Part shown: positions 48,890 through 60,878 of the stretch, in pieces
How positions within the stretch are numbered: the stretch's first letter is position 1
How the letters are laid out: each line of letters opens with the position of its first letter
Source: Capsicum annuum
Lineage: Eukaryota; Streptophyta; Magnoliopsida; Solanales; Solanaceae
NCBI RefSeq assembly: GCF_002878395.1
Contig: NC_061121.1
Span: 49,971,019-50,035,018, forward strand
Direction of reading: 5' to 3'
Length of the DNA stretch: 64,000 bases
Made by a program: the position numbers and the translations under genes
The notes under the pieces: model-generated
The model's input: the letters and a program-made list of their open reading frames with translations, nothing else
Databases searched by the model: none
Told to the model about the DNA's origin: nothing

Positions 48890-49965
48890 ACTTTTTTTTG
48901 ACTGAGTACCCTACATTCTGGATCCGTTGTTGGGCTGAAAATTTTGAAACCGTTGATCAACTGGAGGTCTGGGCGTGGGGACGCTGGGTGAAGATTAGGC
49001 ATTACTCAAAACTTTTTCTGTGCCTACTTGTTACCCCAATTATTTCTACCCTAGTGTTGACTATTATTCTGATCTACAGATCTTGCCCTCTTGGCCTGTC
49101 TATATTTCTCCCTTACATCAGCCACCCCTTTTTTTCTACTCCCCCACCTATTGTATATGTACAAGCAATCTAGAGAAATTCATGTCTCTATTCAGCATCG
49201 CTCGTTTGCATTCTAACACCAAGTCATCCGAGAGACTGGTTGCAAACTTTCTTATACAGGACCTCATATTTCCTGCCAATTTTGGAGCATAATATGATAA
49301 CTGGTTAAATTTCAGGGTGTACTCTTTGACACTCATCTTTCCCTATTTCAAATTCATGAATTCTTTAGCCTTGGACTCTCTTAATTTTAAGGGAAAGAAT
49401 CGCTCTAGGAAAGCTTCCACAAAATTTCCCCACACCGATAGCTCAGCGTCACCACCCTTTGAATCCTCCTACTCATTATACCATCGATTTGCCATATCCT
49501 TCAGTTGATAGGTTGCCAACTCCACACCTTCAACCTCATTCCCCATACCGATAGCTCAGCGTCACCACCCTTTGAATCCTCCTACTCATTATACCATCGA
49601 TTTGCCATATTCTTCAGTTGATAGGTTGCCAACTCCACACCTTTAACCTCTTTCAAGTGCATGACTCTAAAAATATTTTCTAACTCATCAATGAACCCTT
49701 GAGGGTCCTCTTTAACCTTCGTGATAGTGAACATGGGCGGGTTTAGTCTCATGAATTGACCAACCCGAGTAGTTTTAGATAAACCAGATACCGAACCTAC
49801 ATATTCAGATTGACGAGTCTGAGAGGCTACTAGTTGTGCAATCATATGTATGGAATTTTTGAACTTAACATTCGAAACCTCTCTCTGGGGAGGTTGGGTA
49901 TGATTAATGTTAGTCCACAGAGCCCGAGGTGGACAGGTCAGAACCAGAGAAAATCCCAAAGTAGG
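48890..49965 (-). pseudogene. Chromovirus gag, broken
   Basis: Minus-strand blocks: FMRLNPPMFTITKVKEDPQG, FIDELENIFRVMHLKEVKGV and AAYQLKNMA-like (49582-49800), then after shifts MSVKEYTLKFNQLSYYAPKL and SLSDDLVLECKRAML (49148-49336). This is the Retrotrans_gag core. A 113-bp tandem duplication at 49434-49660 disrupts the frame between them. The upstream end of gag is cut by the nested element at 49965. Confidence 0.82.
49434..49660 (-). repeat. 113-bp tandem duplication in chromovirus gag
   Basis: ACCGATAGCTCAGCGTCACC begins at 49434 and again at 49547. The copies are almost identical, so the duplication is younger than much of the surrounding decay. Confidence 0.88.
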
Positions 49966-51240
49966 TGTAAGAACCTCACAAAATTTCTAGCTTAATTTAG
50001 TCCTTTAATCTTGTTAAGGGGTCCAGATTTAGAATATCTTAGCTAAGTATTCAGACTTAGAGCCATTTTAGCCTTTAAAAGTTGGCAATCTTATTTTGAG
50101 ACCTTTACGTCCCTTAAATATTGATATTAGAGTTAATTCATGATTAGAAATCTCAATAGATGTTCTCGAACAAGCATTGGGATTTTTAGATCTTGTTTAG
50201 ACCATGTTTGAGTGCCCAAAATAGTGGGTCGATGCGATCTCAACGCGTTGATAAGATAGTTTTTCCCCAATTTTAGTGCAAGTTCTAGTGAACCAACACA
50301 GACTCGATGTGGTGTGTTAGCTATTGCGTCGATGCTAAAAACACAGTGCGTTGGCCTATTCGTTGGTAACACAGTTTATAGGTATTAAAAGGCCGTGTCC
50401 TTAGGGTTAATTAGGTCTTTTTGCCACGCCCTTCAGCCCCCAAAACATGAAATTAAACCATTTGGAGAGCAATTATACTCATTCATTCTCAAAATTTCTC
50501 AAGAACAAAATCCTAGGTATTTAAATTTCAAATCAAGAACTCAAGAACTCACCATTAATCTCTCAGAATTCATCAACTAAGGTATGTGAAATGTTCATCC
50601 AAGGGTCCCTTCCACCCTTGGAGTCCAAGAAACTATTTTTAAACATCAAGTATATAAAATTCATGAATTTCATGTTGGGTTTGATAATATTCACGTTTAT
50701 AATGATTAATTGGGTTTCAAATCTATGTTTCATGATAAATTTCATGTGGGGTTAATTGAATTATATGTTTTATCATGTGAGATCATGATAAAGCCTTCAA
50801 ATTTTGAATTTGATATTTTAAATTATGTGCTCATATGTTGATTAGTGTTATATGCCTATTTTATGCTTTTCAAGTGATTGATGAATTAAGCATGTGAGTT
50901 GAATAGTGGAATTATATCATGTTAGCATGTATTCAAGTTTATTCCATACAAGTGTTTGTTAAAATGCCCCAATGAATGAATGATAATCAAGTACTTAGTT
51001 TACATGTTTCATGTTTGTGCCATGTCTCTTAATTTATGCTGTTGAGTATTGGGGTTACTTGTACCCAATAATTTAGCTATTTACGTAGAGCCATGGTCAT
51101 TTATAGAATGGTACTAGTCATGTCATAATCAGTAGTACTCTTAATCAGTCATAGAACTCAGGAAAAACTTAGTAGACTCAGCATTAGTCCGGTCTAGTTC
51201 AGTACTCATCCCAAACCTCAGTAAACTCAGTCAGCTAATA
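49966..51240 (+). repeat. 5' LTR of the nested gypsy element, truncated
   Basis: It matches 54177-55455 and stops near CTCAGTCAGCTAA. The missing half was removed by the same deletion that took the PBS. Confidence 0.85.
50582..50621 (+). promoter_or_regulatory. Donor-like GTATG plus 8-7-8 hairpin, family 2
   Basis: AAG|GTATGTG at 50580-50588 is a good splice-donor match. After about 17 bases CCAAGGGT (50599-50606) pairs with ACCCTTGG (50614-50621) around a 7-base loop. The 3' LTR repeats it at 54826-54848. Confidence 0.6.
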
Positions 51241-51299
51241 GAATTTTTACCCAGCCAAGGTCAGAGGGCGGTAACCATTCTGGATTAAGTTAGAATTTT

Positions 51300-51850
51300 T
51301 TGGCCCCAGTTCTATCTTCAGCTAGTACACCAGTACCAAGGTTCAAGAATAACAATCATGATGGGGCGGAAGGCTCCAAAACCCAGAATATTGTAAGTGG
51401 TGTTCGTACTAATCCACTTTGCGAAGAATGTGGTAAGAATTATAAGGGTATGTGTAGAGCCGACAATGATGTGTATTTTGGATGTGGCGAGTCAGGTCAT
51501 AGAGTTTGAGACTGTCCTAAGGATGGTCTACAAAGTTAGCACAGTCGTCCTTCAGCTCAGTCCGATTGCCCGAATCAGTAGACTACCTCTTCTAGTGCCA
51601 CCAGTGGGCAACGCCCAAACTGACTATTCTCTTCAGTCCCGACAGTATTAGGAAAATTCTCCTGATGTGGTCACTGGTATATTACAAGTTTTCCATTTGC
51701 ATGTTTACGCTTTACCAGATCCAGGATCTTCTTTGTCCTTTGTTATTCCATATATAGCAGTTGATTTCGGAGTCAGTCCTGAAATTCTAGCAGATCCTTT
51801 CTTAGCCTCCACCCTAGTGGGTTAGTCTATCATAGCTTGATGGGTATACA
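51300..51850 (+). pseudogene. Gag zinc knuckle and protease fragment of the nested gypsy element
   Basis: From 51300 a frame reads a gag C-terminus ending in GCGESGHRV, then a stop (51507-51509) and DCP. The first Cys of the knuckle is Tyr (51474-51476). From about 51655 a protease start follows (SPDVVTGILQVFHLHVYALP, DPGSSLSFVIPYIAVDFGV) with Asp-Pro-Gly-Ser at the active-site position. The reading fades after 51850. Confidence 0.78.
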
Positions 51851-54176
51851 GGAACTGTCTAGTTATGATATCTTAGGAAGTCAGGCTTCCAGATTTCTGT
51901 AGTAATATTAGTATGTATGGAAAAGTAATGGGTGGGAATGATGCCCAACCCATCTTTACCTTCTATCAAAGTTTTGTACTTCAGTCATCACGATACCTAT
52001 GCATGCTTTACATCTCAGCTCTATGAATACAACTTATATTCACACACTTTTCATAGAATTATGTGTATTTCCAATTCTTAGTCCGAGAAGTTCTAGTTCA
52101 CTCAGTAGAACTAATAATGTTCTGTAAATATGGGAGTTCCAAACTCAGGTTATGCAGCTTATGACTTCTGTACTTATGCCTTATAGTGTGTTCAATCCCA
52201 GTTACCGTCTGATGCATAGTCTCAGTTACAATCTTAGTTATAGTGTCGGTCTTAGTCTAGTAATCAGATCAGAAACTCAGTTTAGTTTTAGGTTTGCTCG
52301 ACCATAGCATACAGTTATCAGTTATTCAGTTATTAGTATTTCAGTACCTCAGTTTACAAACTATTTTAGAATCATGTTATACACTTGGTCTTGCATTCTT
52401 AAATAATGTAGTTTTTCATGAATTCATGCTCAGTTATCTCATGTTACTTAGTCCCTTCCTCATATGCATGATACTCTACAATTTTAGTCTAGTTATTCAG
52501 ACTAAGTATAATTTACTATTACAGACCCAGTATTCAGCTATCAATCATTTAGTTAATTAGATAAATTAGTATGTTTAGGCATTCATGCGCAGCGCCCATG
52601 TGAATATCGTACTAAGGTGAAGAGTATAGTTGAGAGAGTATTCAAGGGATATGTATAAGCTTGAAAATTTGTAGTTGCAGTGCATAAGTCTTAGTCACTC
52701 CATCTTAGATGATAATTCGTAGGCCTCACCTCATATTATAGAATTCTAGCCATATTATGATGTCTTATTCAGATGATGTCAAGCTCTCCTTACTCCCTAA
52801 AGTTCCAGTTGAAAATAAATTTTTCAGTATGAGTTAGTCTGTAAGGCTAATAATTCAGTTTAGCAGTTAGACAGACAAATTCGTGTGGTGTGGTTTTCCA
52901 TTTTCCATCTAGTTACACTATCCAAAGTTTCATGAATATAACTATTCTAAGATGGACCAACTAGGCAGTTGCATGTTTAGCTCAGTTCATGTATTATGCC
53001 CCAGTTTTAGGCCCCAGATATTCAGTCACGATTCAGTTTGTAGGTGCCTTGTGCATCGCCCTAATTTTCCTTAGTATCTCAGCTAAGTCAGTATTCTTTG
53101 GGGGTGCATAAGTTTTAGTCACTCTATCTTAGATGATGATTCATAGGCCTCACCTCATATTACAGAATTCTAGCCATATTATGATGTCTTATTCAGACAA
53201 TGTCAAGCTCTCCTTGCTCCCTAAAGTTCCAGTTGAGAATAAGTTTTCAGTATGAGTTAGTCTATAAGGACAGTAATTCAGTTTAGCAGTTAGATGGACA
53301 AATTTATGCCGTGTGGTTTTCCATTTTTCCATCTAGTCACACTATCTGAAGTCTCATGAATGTAACTATTCTAAGATAGATCAACCAGGCAGTTGCGTGT
53401 TTAGCTCAGTTCATGTATTATGTCCAATTTCAGGCCCTAGATATTAGTTACGATTTAGTTAGCAGGTGCTTTGTACATCACCCTAGTTTTCCTCAGTATC
53501 TCAGCCAAGTCAATATTCTTTGGGGACATAATGTCTCAAGGGGGAGATGCACTATAACCCCGAGCTTTCATGATCTAAACCTCCCATTTTTGTTCTCGTA
53601 ACGAATCCAGTTTGGAGTAGTGGGTACTCATAAGTTTAACCTCAAGTTCCAATCTCAGCCGTAAGCCATGTATTCAAGGGGCCCAGTTCAGTTCACGATA
53701 TATAGTTATGCATTGCATTCCAGTCTCAGTCCTGTTCTTATGTTCCCATTTATGCATACTCCAAAAAAATAATCTTGGGTTCATCAGTATATTTTAGTTT
53801 GAGTAATAGTTTCTCCTTAAACTTACTCAGTTTCATGTTTAGATTATCTTTACAAGCTTGGTATCAGTTACCATTGCATATTCAGTCATATGCTCATGAG
53901 TCAGTCCAGTCATGTACCCATGCATCAGATATGTATGTTCAGTATATATATATGAGAAAATTAGCTTATCAGTATTCTAGTTATGCATTCATGAATCATG
54001 TTCAGCTATGTACTCATGCATCAGATATGTATGTTAAGTATGCAATCTTGTATATCCGTAATCTCAGTCATGAAATCATGTTTTAGTTGTGCATGTCTAG
54101 TGTCTAAATTCAGTCTACCAGTATTCCCGGCTTAGTTAGTCTTATTCGAGGATGAATGTTCCCAAGGGGGAGATAT
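51851..54176 (+). other. Non-coding internal remainder of the nested gypsy element
   Basis: No RT, RNase H or integrase can be read. Contains a 424-bp tandem duplication (52681-53527) and ends with the polypurine tract CCCAAGGGGGAGATAT before the 3' LTR. Parts resemble the internal region at 28490-28640. Confidence 0.7.
52681..53527 (+). repeat. 424-bp tandem duplication
   Basis: TGCATAAG with the following TTAGTCACT starts at 52681 and at 53105. The copies run to TATTCTTTGGGG in each and differ by about one base in fifteen. Confidence 0.88.
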
Positions 54177-56729
54177 TATAAGACCCCGCAACATTTCTAG
54201 CTTAATTCAGTCCTTTAAGATTGTTAAGGGGTCCCAGACATAGAATATCTTAGCTAAGTATTCAGACTTAGTGCCATTTTAGCCTTCAAAAGTGGGCAAT
54301 CTTATTTTGAGACCTTTACATCCCTTATTGTTTATATTAGAGTTAATTCATAATCAGGAAGGTCAATAGATGTTCCCGGATAAATTTTGGGATTTTCTGA
54401 TCTCGTTTAGACCATGTTTGAGTGCCCAAAATAGTGGGCCGACGCAATATCGATGCATCGTAGCGACCATCGCATCGATAAGATAGTTTTCCCCCAGTTT
54501 CAGTGCAAATTCTAGTGAACCAATACAGACTCGACGCAGCGCATTGGCTATCGTATCGATGCTAATGACGCGGTGCATTGGCCTGCGCATCAATGATATA
54601 ATTTACAGGGATTAAAAGACCGCATCCTTAGGGTTAATTAGGTATTTTTCCCATGCCCTTTAGCCCCCAAAATACAAAATTAAATCCTTTGGAGAGCAAT
54701 TATACTCATTCATTCTCAAAATTTCCCAAGAACAAAACCCTAGGTGTTCAAATTTCAAAGCAAGAACTCAAGAACTCACCATCAATCTCTCAGAATTCAT
54801 CAACTAAGGTATGTGAAGTGTTCACCCAAGGGTCCCTTCCACCCTTGGAGTCCAAGAAACTATTTTTAAATGTCAAGTATATGGAATTTATGAATTCCAT
54901 GTTGGGTTTGATAATATTCATCTTTATAATGATTAATTGGATTTCAAATCCATGTTTCATGATAAATTTCATGTGGGGTTAATGATATGTGTTATCATGT
55001 GAGATCATGCTAAAGCCTTCAAATTGTTAATTTGATATTTGAAATTGTGTTCTCACATGTTGATTAGTATTATGTGCCTATTTTATGCTTTCCAAGTGAT
55101 TGATGAATTAAGCATGTGTGTTGAATAGTGGAATTATATCATGTTAGCATGTATTCAAGTTCATGCCATACAAGTGTTTGTTAAAATGCCTCAATGAATG
55201 AATGATAATCAAGTACTTAGTTTACATGTTTCAAGTTTATGCCATGTTTCTTAATTTATGCTATCGAGTCCTGGGGGCACTTATACCTGATAATTTAGCT
55301 ATTTTCCTGGAGCCATGGTCAGTCATAGAATGGTACCAGTCACGTCATGATCAATAGTACTCCTAATCAGCCATAGAACTCAGGAAAAACTCAGTAGACT
55401 CAGTATTAGTCTGATTTAGTTCAATACTCAGCCCAGACCTCAGTAAACTCAGTCAGCTAACAGAATTCAGTAGTATTTCATCAGTCAACGAAACTCAGTG
55501 AATCCAGTTCAATTTATTTAAGTAGTATTATCAGTAATAGTTCAGTCTAGCCTAGTATAGACTAGAAATCAGTTCAACGTTTATTCAGTTAGGAGTAGGA
55601 TTCAGCATCGAGTGAACCCAGGAATAGGGGCATTCCTATCAAAAAAGGGTTTGAACCTTAGTAGCAATCCCTATGTTATAGAACTACGTAGCCAGCGTTG
55701 GTTGAGATATCTTCCTGCCAGATACTATGAGGGTTGATACATCTTATTTGAGTTTTTTTTACCAGCGAGGGTTGACGGAAGAGCTTCCTATCAGAGAGGG
55801 TTAACTCACAACTTGTCCTTACTCGTGGCAAGGTATTGACATCCTTCCAACTGGGGTTACAGGTTTGACCCCAATCAAATTAGAAAGGGGCATGTTGGTT
55901 AATGATTACCTCTTACAGTCTCAGTTTCAGTCTCAGTCTCAGAATAGAACTCAGTTCAGTTCTACAAATTCAGGACTATCAGATATGGTTACTCAGCTAT
56001 GTATGGAACTCAGTATAGTTCCATAGAATTCAGGACTGTCAGATACAGTCATTCAAATAATCAGTAATACAATATCAGTAAGCTCAAATATCAATTATTA
56101 GTATTCAGACTTAGTACTCAGTATTATCACGATCTCAGTTACAGTCCATGTATTCATGCATGTACTCTTATTCAGTCATACTCATGTTATTCAGTTAGTA
56201 TTGTTCATACATATGAACCCATGCATTTAAGCCTACCTCACTAAGCATACTAGTACATTCAAAGTACTGACGCGTGCTTTTTGCACTATGATGTCTTATA
56301 TCATAGGTTCAGACGCACGGTTCCAGAGCACCCTTAGCAGTTCAGATCTTCAGCTTTCAGAGTAGTGGTGAGTCCTCATAGTTTGAGGACATGCTTGTTA
56401 TTTTTAGTATTTCAGTATTATTTTCAGTAGTCGGAGTTAGTTGGGGACTTGTCCCATCAACTCCATAGTTCAAAGAGGTTTTTCAGACTAGAGTATTTTC
56501 AGACAGTTATTTAGTTTTACAGTACTTATATTCAGTTTTGGTATTTTGATACCGCATTCATATTTATTTACAAATTTAAACCTTATGTCATATGTTTCCG
56601 CCTATTTCCGCAATCATTATAGTATTTATTACAAAGTTATTGCAGCAGGTACCAGCCATGGGTTAGCTTGTGGTCCTTCGGAAATATGAGCACCGTGTAG
56701 TATCTGGGGTACAGACTCGAGGCATTACA
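54177..56729 (+). repeat. 3' LTR of the nested gypsy element
   Basis: 2553 bp. Its first two bases read TA and not TG (TATAAGACCCCG). Ends GGCATTACA. Contains repeated AGGGTTGA/AGGGTTAAC phrases near 55720-55810 and a TCAGTYTCAGT run near 55917. Confidence 0.87.
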
Positions 56730-57044
56730 GTAGGTACAAATTCTAGGGTTTGAGCTCTGTTACGGGTCCGTATCCCCTGGGTTGGATGGATCTCTTTCAC
56801 TTGGGCATTCTGTTCATTGATTCTACGAGGAGGTATAGTAATTTTTTAAAATATAAGAAATCATTGATTAGGGGACATACAAACTCTATGGCACTAACTA
56901 AGTAATGAAAAAGGTGAGACATTTCTAAATGTCTTGTAGCCTCTCGCTTATAAGTTTGGTGCGCTACACACCCATATATAGGACTCTACCCGACATGATT
57001 TCTTAGACACCCTGGGACCATGAACTGTGCTCTGATACCAAGTT
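56730..57044 (-). other. Chromovirus 5' untranslated stretch and primer-binding site
   Basis: Between the nested element and the 5' LTR, on the minus strand, lies TGGTATCAGAGC (57029-57040), complementary to initiator tRNA-Met, then about 300 bases of leader without a readable gag start. Confidence 0.75.
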
Positions 57045-59253
57045 TGTCATGACCCAAATGTGGGACCTATCCATGACAGGCATTCCGAACCATGGAGGTT
57101 CGAGTGCCTCTTTACTATCTGGCAATCACGAACCCCATTCACATACAGTAAAGAGAAATGCGGAAGTAAATAAATGAAATTATGGTCATAATAAAAGTTC
57201 AATTTAACAATACGAGATGAAATCAATAAAATATTTAGGCAATATCCATCACTGTCTGCGAAATCTCTAATTCATCTGATTATATCAATTTGTCTATAAC
57301 TGGGACAAGGCCCCCAGTCGGACCCAAAACTAAAATTTCAAAACAACATTCTACAAATAGGCCTTTCAAATGAAACAAGGCTCACCAACTGAACTCTTCA
57401 ATCTGACAATCTTACGGTTTGATGGGACCCCTGGACTGTGCCTCAGACCCTGAAATATAGGGGGTCAATACATATGTATTGGTATATGAAACAAATCAAA
57501 GGTAATAATGTTATTATGCAAAATAGATGAGGGCATATCGTGGAAGCAATGAACATTATAAAAGTAAAAATAGTTGGGCATATTTATAAATTTTGAAACA
57601 GTTCTTGACTTACTCTTTGTTATTCTTCTGAGCTAGTCGGTACACCCTACAAATTTAAAATTTCATGGGCTATGTGGAACCCGCCCTTGACTCGGCGGCT
57701 GAGCCCTCAATCCTAGTAGCCGCCAGGATTTGGAGATGGTGATACCCCCCATGTGAGCACGCCGCAGGAATCCCCCCTATGTGAGATATACTATTTATTT
57801 TTATTATCCTCTCATGTAGGATACAATATCATAAGACCTGCATCGGCAACTACGGTTTCCAGCGATGAGCCCTTACACTCAAATGCCTTATTTGGGTAAC
57901 CTACTAGCTCTCTTAAGCCCAATTTTTAGTTCTTTGAAACAAACATGATTCATACTTTCACAACATTTAATACTTATCTTGTTAAGAGCATGTAATCACC
58001 GGGTATTGTCATACCCTGACTTGTAAGTCAATCAAATCACATCATATTAATCTGTAGCCCTTTTCTACTTATTATCATATCAGTGACCACCCTCACTTTT
58101 AAACATTAGAGCAGAGAGAGTTATCCAATAAATCTTTCATTCAAAACCTTCATCAAAACATTCTCCTCCCAATTACAGAATCAATAGATGGTGGTTACCT
58201 CATCTTTGTAATTCCATTAAAAATCCAAGGAAGGTGTTAATTTGACAAAATAAACATTTATCATATGAAAACATATTCTCAAAATGTCAAAAATAGTAAC
58301 AAACCATGATCATTTATCAAGAATTCACCCATTAGTTTTCGTTTATAAAGTTCAAGCCTTTAAGCAACCATAATAATCAAGATCGGCAATATCATGATAA
58401 AAAAAGGAGTTTTGATCTTTCATGCTATCATTTAAACTGTAAAAATAGAAAAACTCATATATCCCTAGTTATAGATCAAAGTCCATGAAAAATGGTTCAA
58501 GACAACACATATTTTCATTAAAACAACCCCATGATGCACAATTTTCAAAAATAATATCAACTATTTCATTATAAATCATAATTAGGGATCTTTAATCTTG
58601 ATAAAACATTTAAAATCATGCCCAAGGTTTTTAGAGTAGTCCCATATACCTTATATAAATTATTTCGAATATTGAAACCCCAGTCTTGGCTCTTCTCTTG
58701 AATAATCTTGACTTAGAAGAAATTCTTAATCTATGGGAGAGGAGTTAGGGTTTTGTGTTGAAGAGTTTTGAGTGTTTTTGGGAATAATATGCCCTAAAGA
58801 CGTTTTAGTCTCATGTTATGGCCTAGATATGATGAGAGGAGAAGACTGGAATGCCCTCCCAAAGTTAAAAATTAAAAGGATCGCGAGCTAGGCACCCAAC
58901 ACGATTATCGACGTGATGCATCGAGGTCGCATCGAGACACTAGTTCGGCCAATGTGATTACTGATGCGGTGCATTGAGATCGCGTTGAGCCACTATCTCA
59001 ACCACCCAAACACATCCTAAACATAATCCAAAAAATCTAAAACTTTTCCAAAACAACCCTTTTACACTCCTGAACATGAATCAACCTTAAAAACCCATGT
59101 CTCAAGGTCAAAACGACCGATCTAGAATCATTAAAGTTTAAGAGCTTAAAATAAGGCTAAGTCATTTCAACACTTAGAGATTTTTTAGATAAATAGCTCC
59201 TTAAACATGCCACCAAACTAATTATTAATTCAAGAATGCTATGGGGCGTTACA
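57045..59253 (-). repeat. 5' LTR of the chromovirus
   Basis: 2209 bp. On the plus strand it runs TGTCATGACCCAAATGTGGG...GGGGCGTTACA. Paired with 42855-45066. Confidence 0.9.
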
Positions 59254-59791
59254 AATAATTACATCAATAATCAGATTTAAACTTCAGGCTCAATAATCAT
59301 CTTAAAATCTTTCAACAATCTCAGTCAAGATAATGGTATATAACTCATAATATGAATCTTATAATTGTAAACATGAATATATGTAAATTTCTTACAATTG
59401 GAGCCTTAAATATCATAATAGTGTCATAAACTAAAGTAATGAGGATTTGGGTATTAACCCTAACCTAAATTTCATGGGAAATCATAGAATATTTAGTAAA
59501 ATTGAAACTAAAATTAAGCTTTAGGCATAAGGATGAAAGGTTTATCCTTGTTCAAAACCTCACATACCTTGGATGATGAACTAGATGAACAAGTTTGCTT
59601 TTGGAATTCTATTTGTGCTCTTGAATGGTGATTCTTGAAATTCTTGAACTGGGAACTTTGAATCTTGAATTGATTTAGGAAAATAATGGTGTAATATTGG
59701 GGATTCTTGAATTTGAATGTTGAAGCTTAGAGTTTTTCTTGAGAGAAAATTTGATGAATATAAGCATAAAATGCTTGTAATAGACTTATAT
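59254..59791 (-). repeat. Right part of the older minus-strand LTR-like sequence
   Basis: On the minus strand, CCAAGGTATGTGAGG (59556-59572) is a donor-like motif, followed by an 8-7-8 partial hairpin (59528-59550). This is the same layout as the plus-strand LTRs at 50582 and 60839. It continues the DNA left of 42855 and is cut on the right by the LTR starting at 59792. Confidence 0.45.
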
Positions 59792-60152
59792 TGTAATACC
59801 CCAAAAAATCCAAACCAATATTAGAGCCATGTACCAAGATCATGAATAGTACATCATGGTTATTTTATAGTTTTATGAGTAAGTTAGATGTATATTAAGG
59901 CTTCAAATAACTCCCACCTATCAGACGAATAAAAACATTCCTTACCAATTGAAATCTTGAGAAGGATATTGGTATAGTCAACTTCAAACAAGCATATCTC
60001 TCATTATACTTGGAATTTTTGAGGTCATGACCTATCAACAGATATATAATTGAATTATATTTCCAATGATACCAATTTCACCTAAATCTGATATCGGAGC
60101 AAAGAGTTATTCCTATTTTACTCCAGCATGTCAGGATGGAAACTGTGTGATG

Positions 60153-60540
60153 ACATTCGTGGTAGCTTACCATACTTGTGATGCCTTACCACGAAGGTCG
60201 TCAGCCTTAGGCAGAAACCAGATCCTAAGTGACAACATTCATTGTATCTTACCACACATGTGACGCCCTACCACGAAGGTCGTTAGTCTTAGGCAGAAAC
60301 CAGCTCTTAAGTGACGACATTCGTGGTAGCTTACCATACTTGTGATGCGCTACCACGAAGGTCATCAGCCTTAGGCAGAAACCAAATCCTAAGTGATGAA
60401 ATTCGTGTTAGCTTACCACACTTATGATGCTCTACCACGAAGGTTGTCAGCCTTAGGCAGAAACCAGCTCCTAAGTGACGACATTCATGGTAGCTTACCA
60501 CATTTGTGATGCCTTGTCAAAAATGTCGTCAGCCATGATT
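60153..60540 (+). repeat. Five-copy 82-bp tandem repeat with hairpin units
   Basis: Units start at 60153, 60235, 60317, 60399 and 60481, exactly 82 bases apart; the last is partial. Each contains TTCGTGGTAGC (or a variant) and GCTACCACGAA, which pair as an 11-bp stem (perfect in the third unit), plus the phrase CAGCCTTAGGCAGAAACCAG. Confidence 0.92.
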
Positions 60541-60838
60541 TTCAGCAACTGAGAATTTATTTAATAAGGGTATTTTTGTCTTTTTCCTTCACTTCCCATG
60601 ACTTATAACCCTAAAGAGGCATAATTTTTCCCATTTTTCTTCTGTTAAGCATCTCAAAAACCCTCTCTTACGCTTTCAACTACAAGATTAGGGTTTCCTC
60701 TCAAGATCATCTCCTCAGGAATAAGAACATTATTTCCCAAAGGGGTTAAACCCTAGTCAAGAAAAATCAAGGGCAAGCCTAAGGATTTCTTCAAGAACCT
60801 TCAGAAACATTAGATCTCTTTCAAGATCAAGCTTTAAG

Positions 60839-60878
60839 GTATGCGTAGTGTTCATCTATGGATTCAATTCGTTCATAG
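60839..60878 (+). promoter_or_regulatory. Donor-like GTATG plus 8-7-8 hairpin, family 3
   Basis: TAAG|GTATGCG is followed by CTATGGAT (60856-60863) and GTTCATAG (60871-60878), which pair with two G-U pairs around a 7-base loop. Same geometry as in families 1 and 2 with different stem bases. Confidence 0.55.

Larger units (their letters stand above)
49966..56729 (+). mobile_element. Ty3/gypsy-type element nested in the chromovirus gag, internally deleted
   Basis: It begins TGTAAGAACCTCACAAAATT and ends GAGGCATTACA, with perfect target duplications GTAGG at 49961-49965 and 56730-56734. The 3' LTR is complete (54177-56729). The 5' LTR matches it only to about 51240, then jumps into gag, so the rest of the 5' LTR, the PBS and the gag start are deleted. 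Internal DNA keeps a gag zinc knuckle and a protease piece but no RT or integrase. Confidence 0.88.
42855..59253 (-). mobile_element. Ty3/gypsy chromovirus (Tekay/Del-like), minus strand, with a nested element
   Basis: LTRs at 42855-45066 and 57045-59253 are about 2.2 kb each. They are flanked by a perfect 5-bp target duplication AATAA (42850-42854 and 59254-59258). On the minus strand the order is 5' LTR, PBS TGGTATCAGAGC (57029-57040), gag, zinc knuckle, protease, RT, RNase H, integrase with GPY/F, chromodomain, polypurine tract (45067-45081), 3' LTR. A C-terminal chromodomain and this order define chromoviruses. The LTRs differ at roughly 15-20 of the first 140 bases, mostly transitions, so the insertion is old. 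A second element interrupts gag at 49966-56729. Confidence 0.92.

Noticed and set aside
60153..60540. Regular repeats resembling a CRISPR array
   Set aside because: Units are contiguous with no unique spacers, the genome is a plant nucleus, and no cas gene is present.
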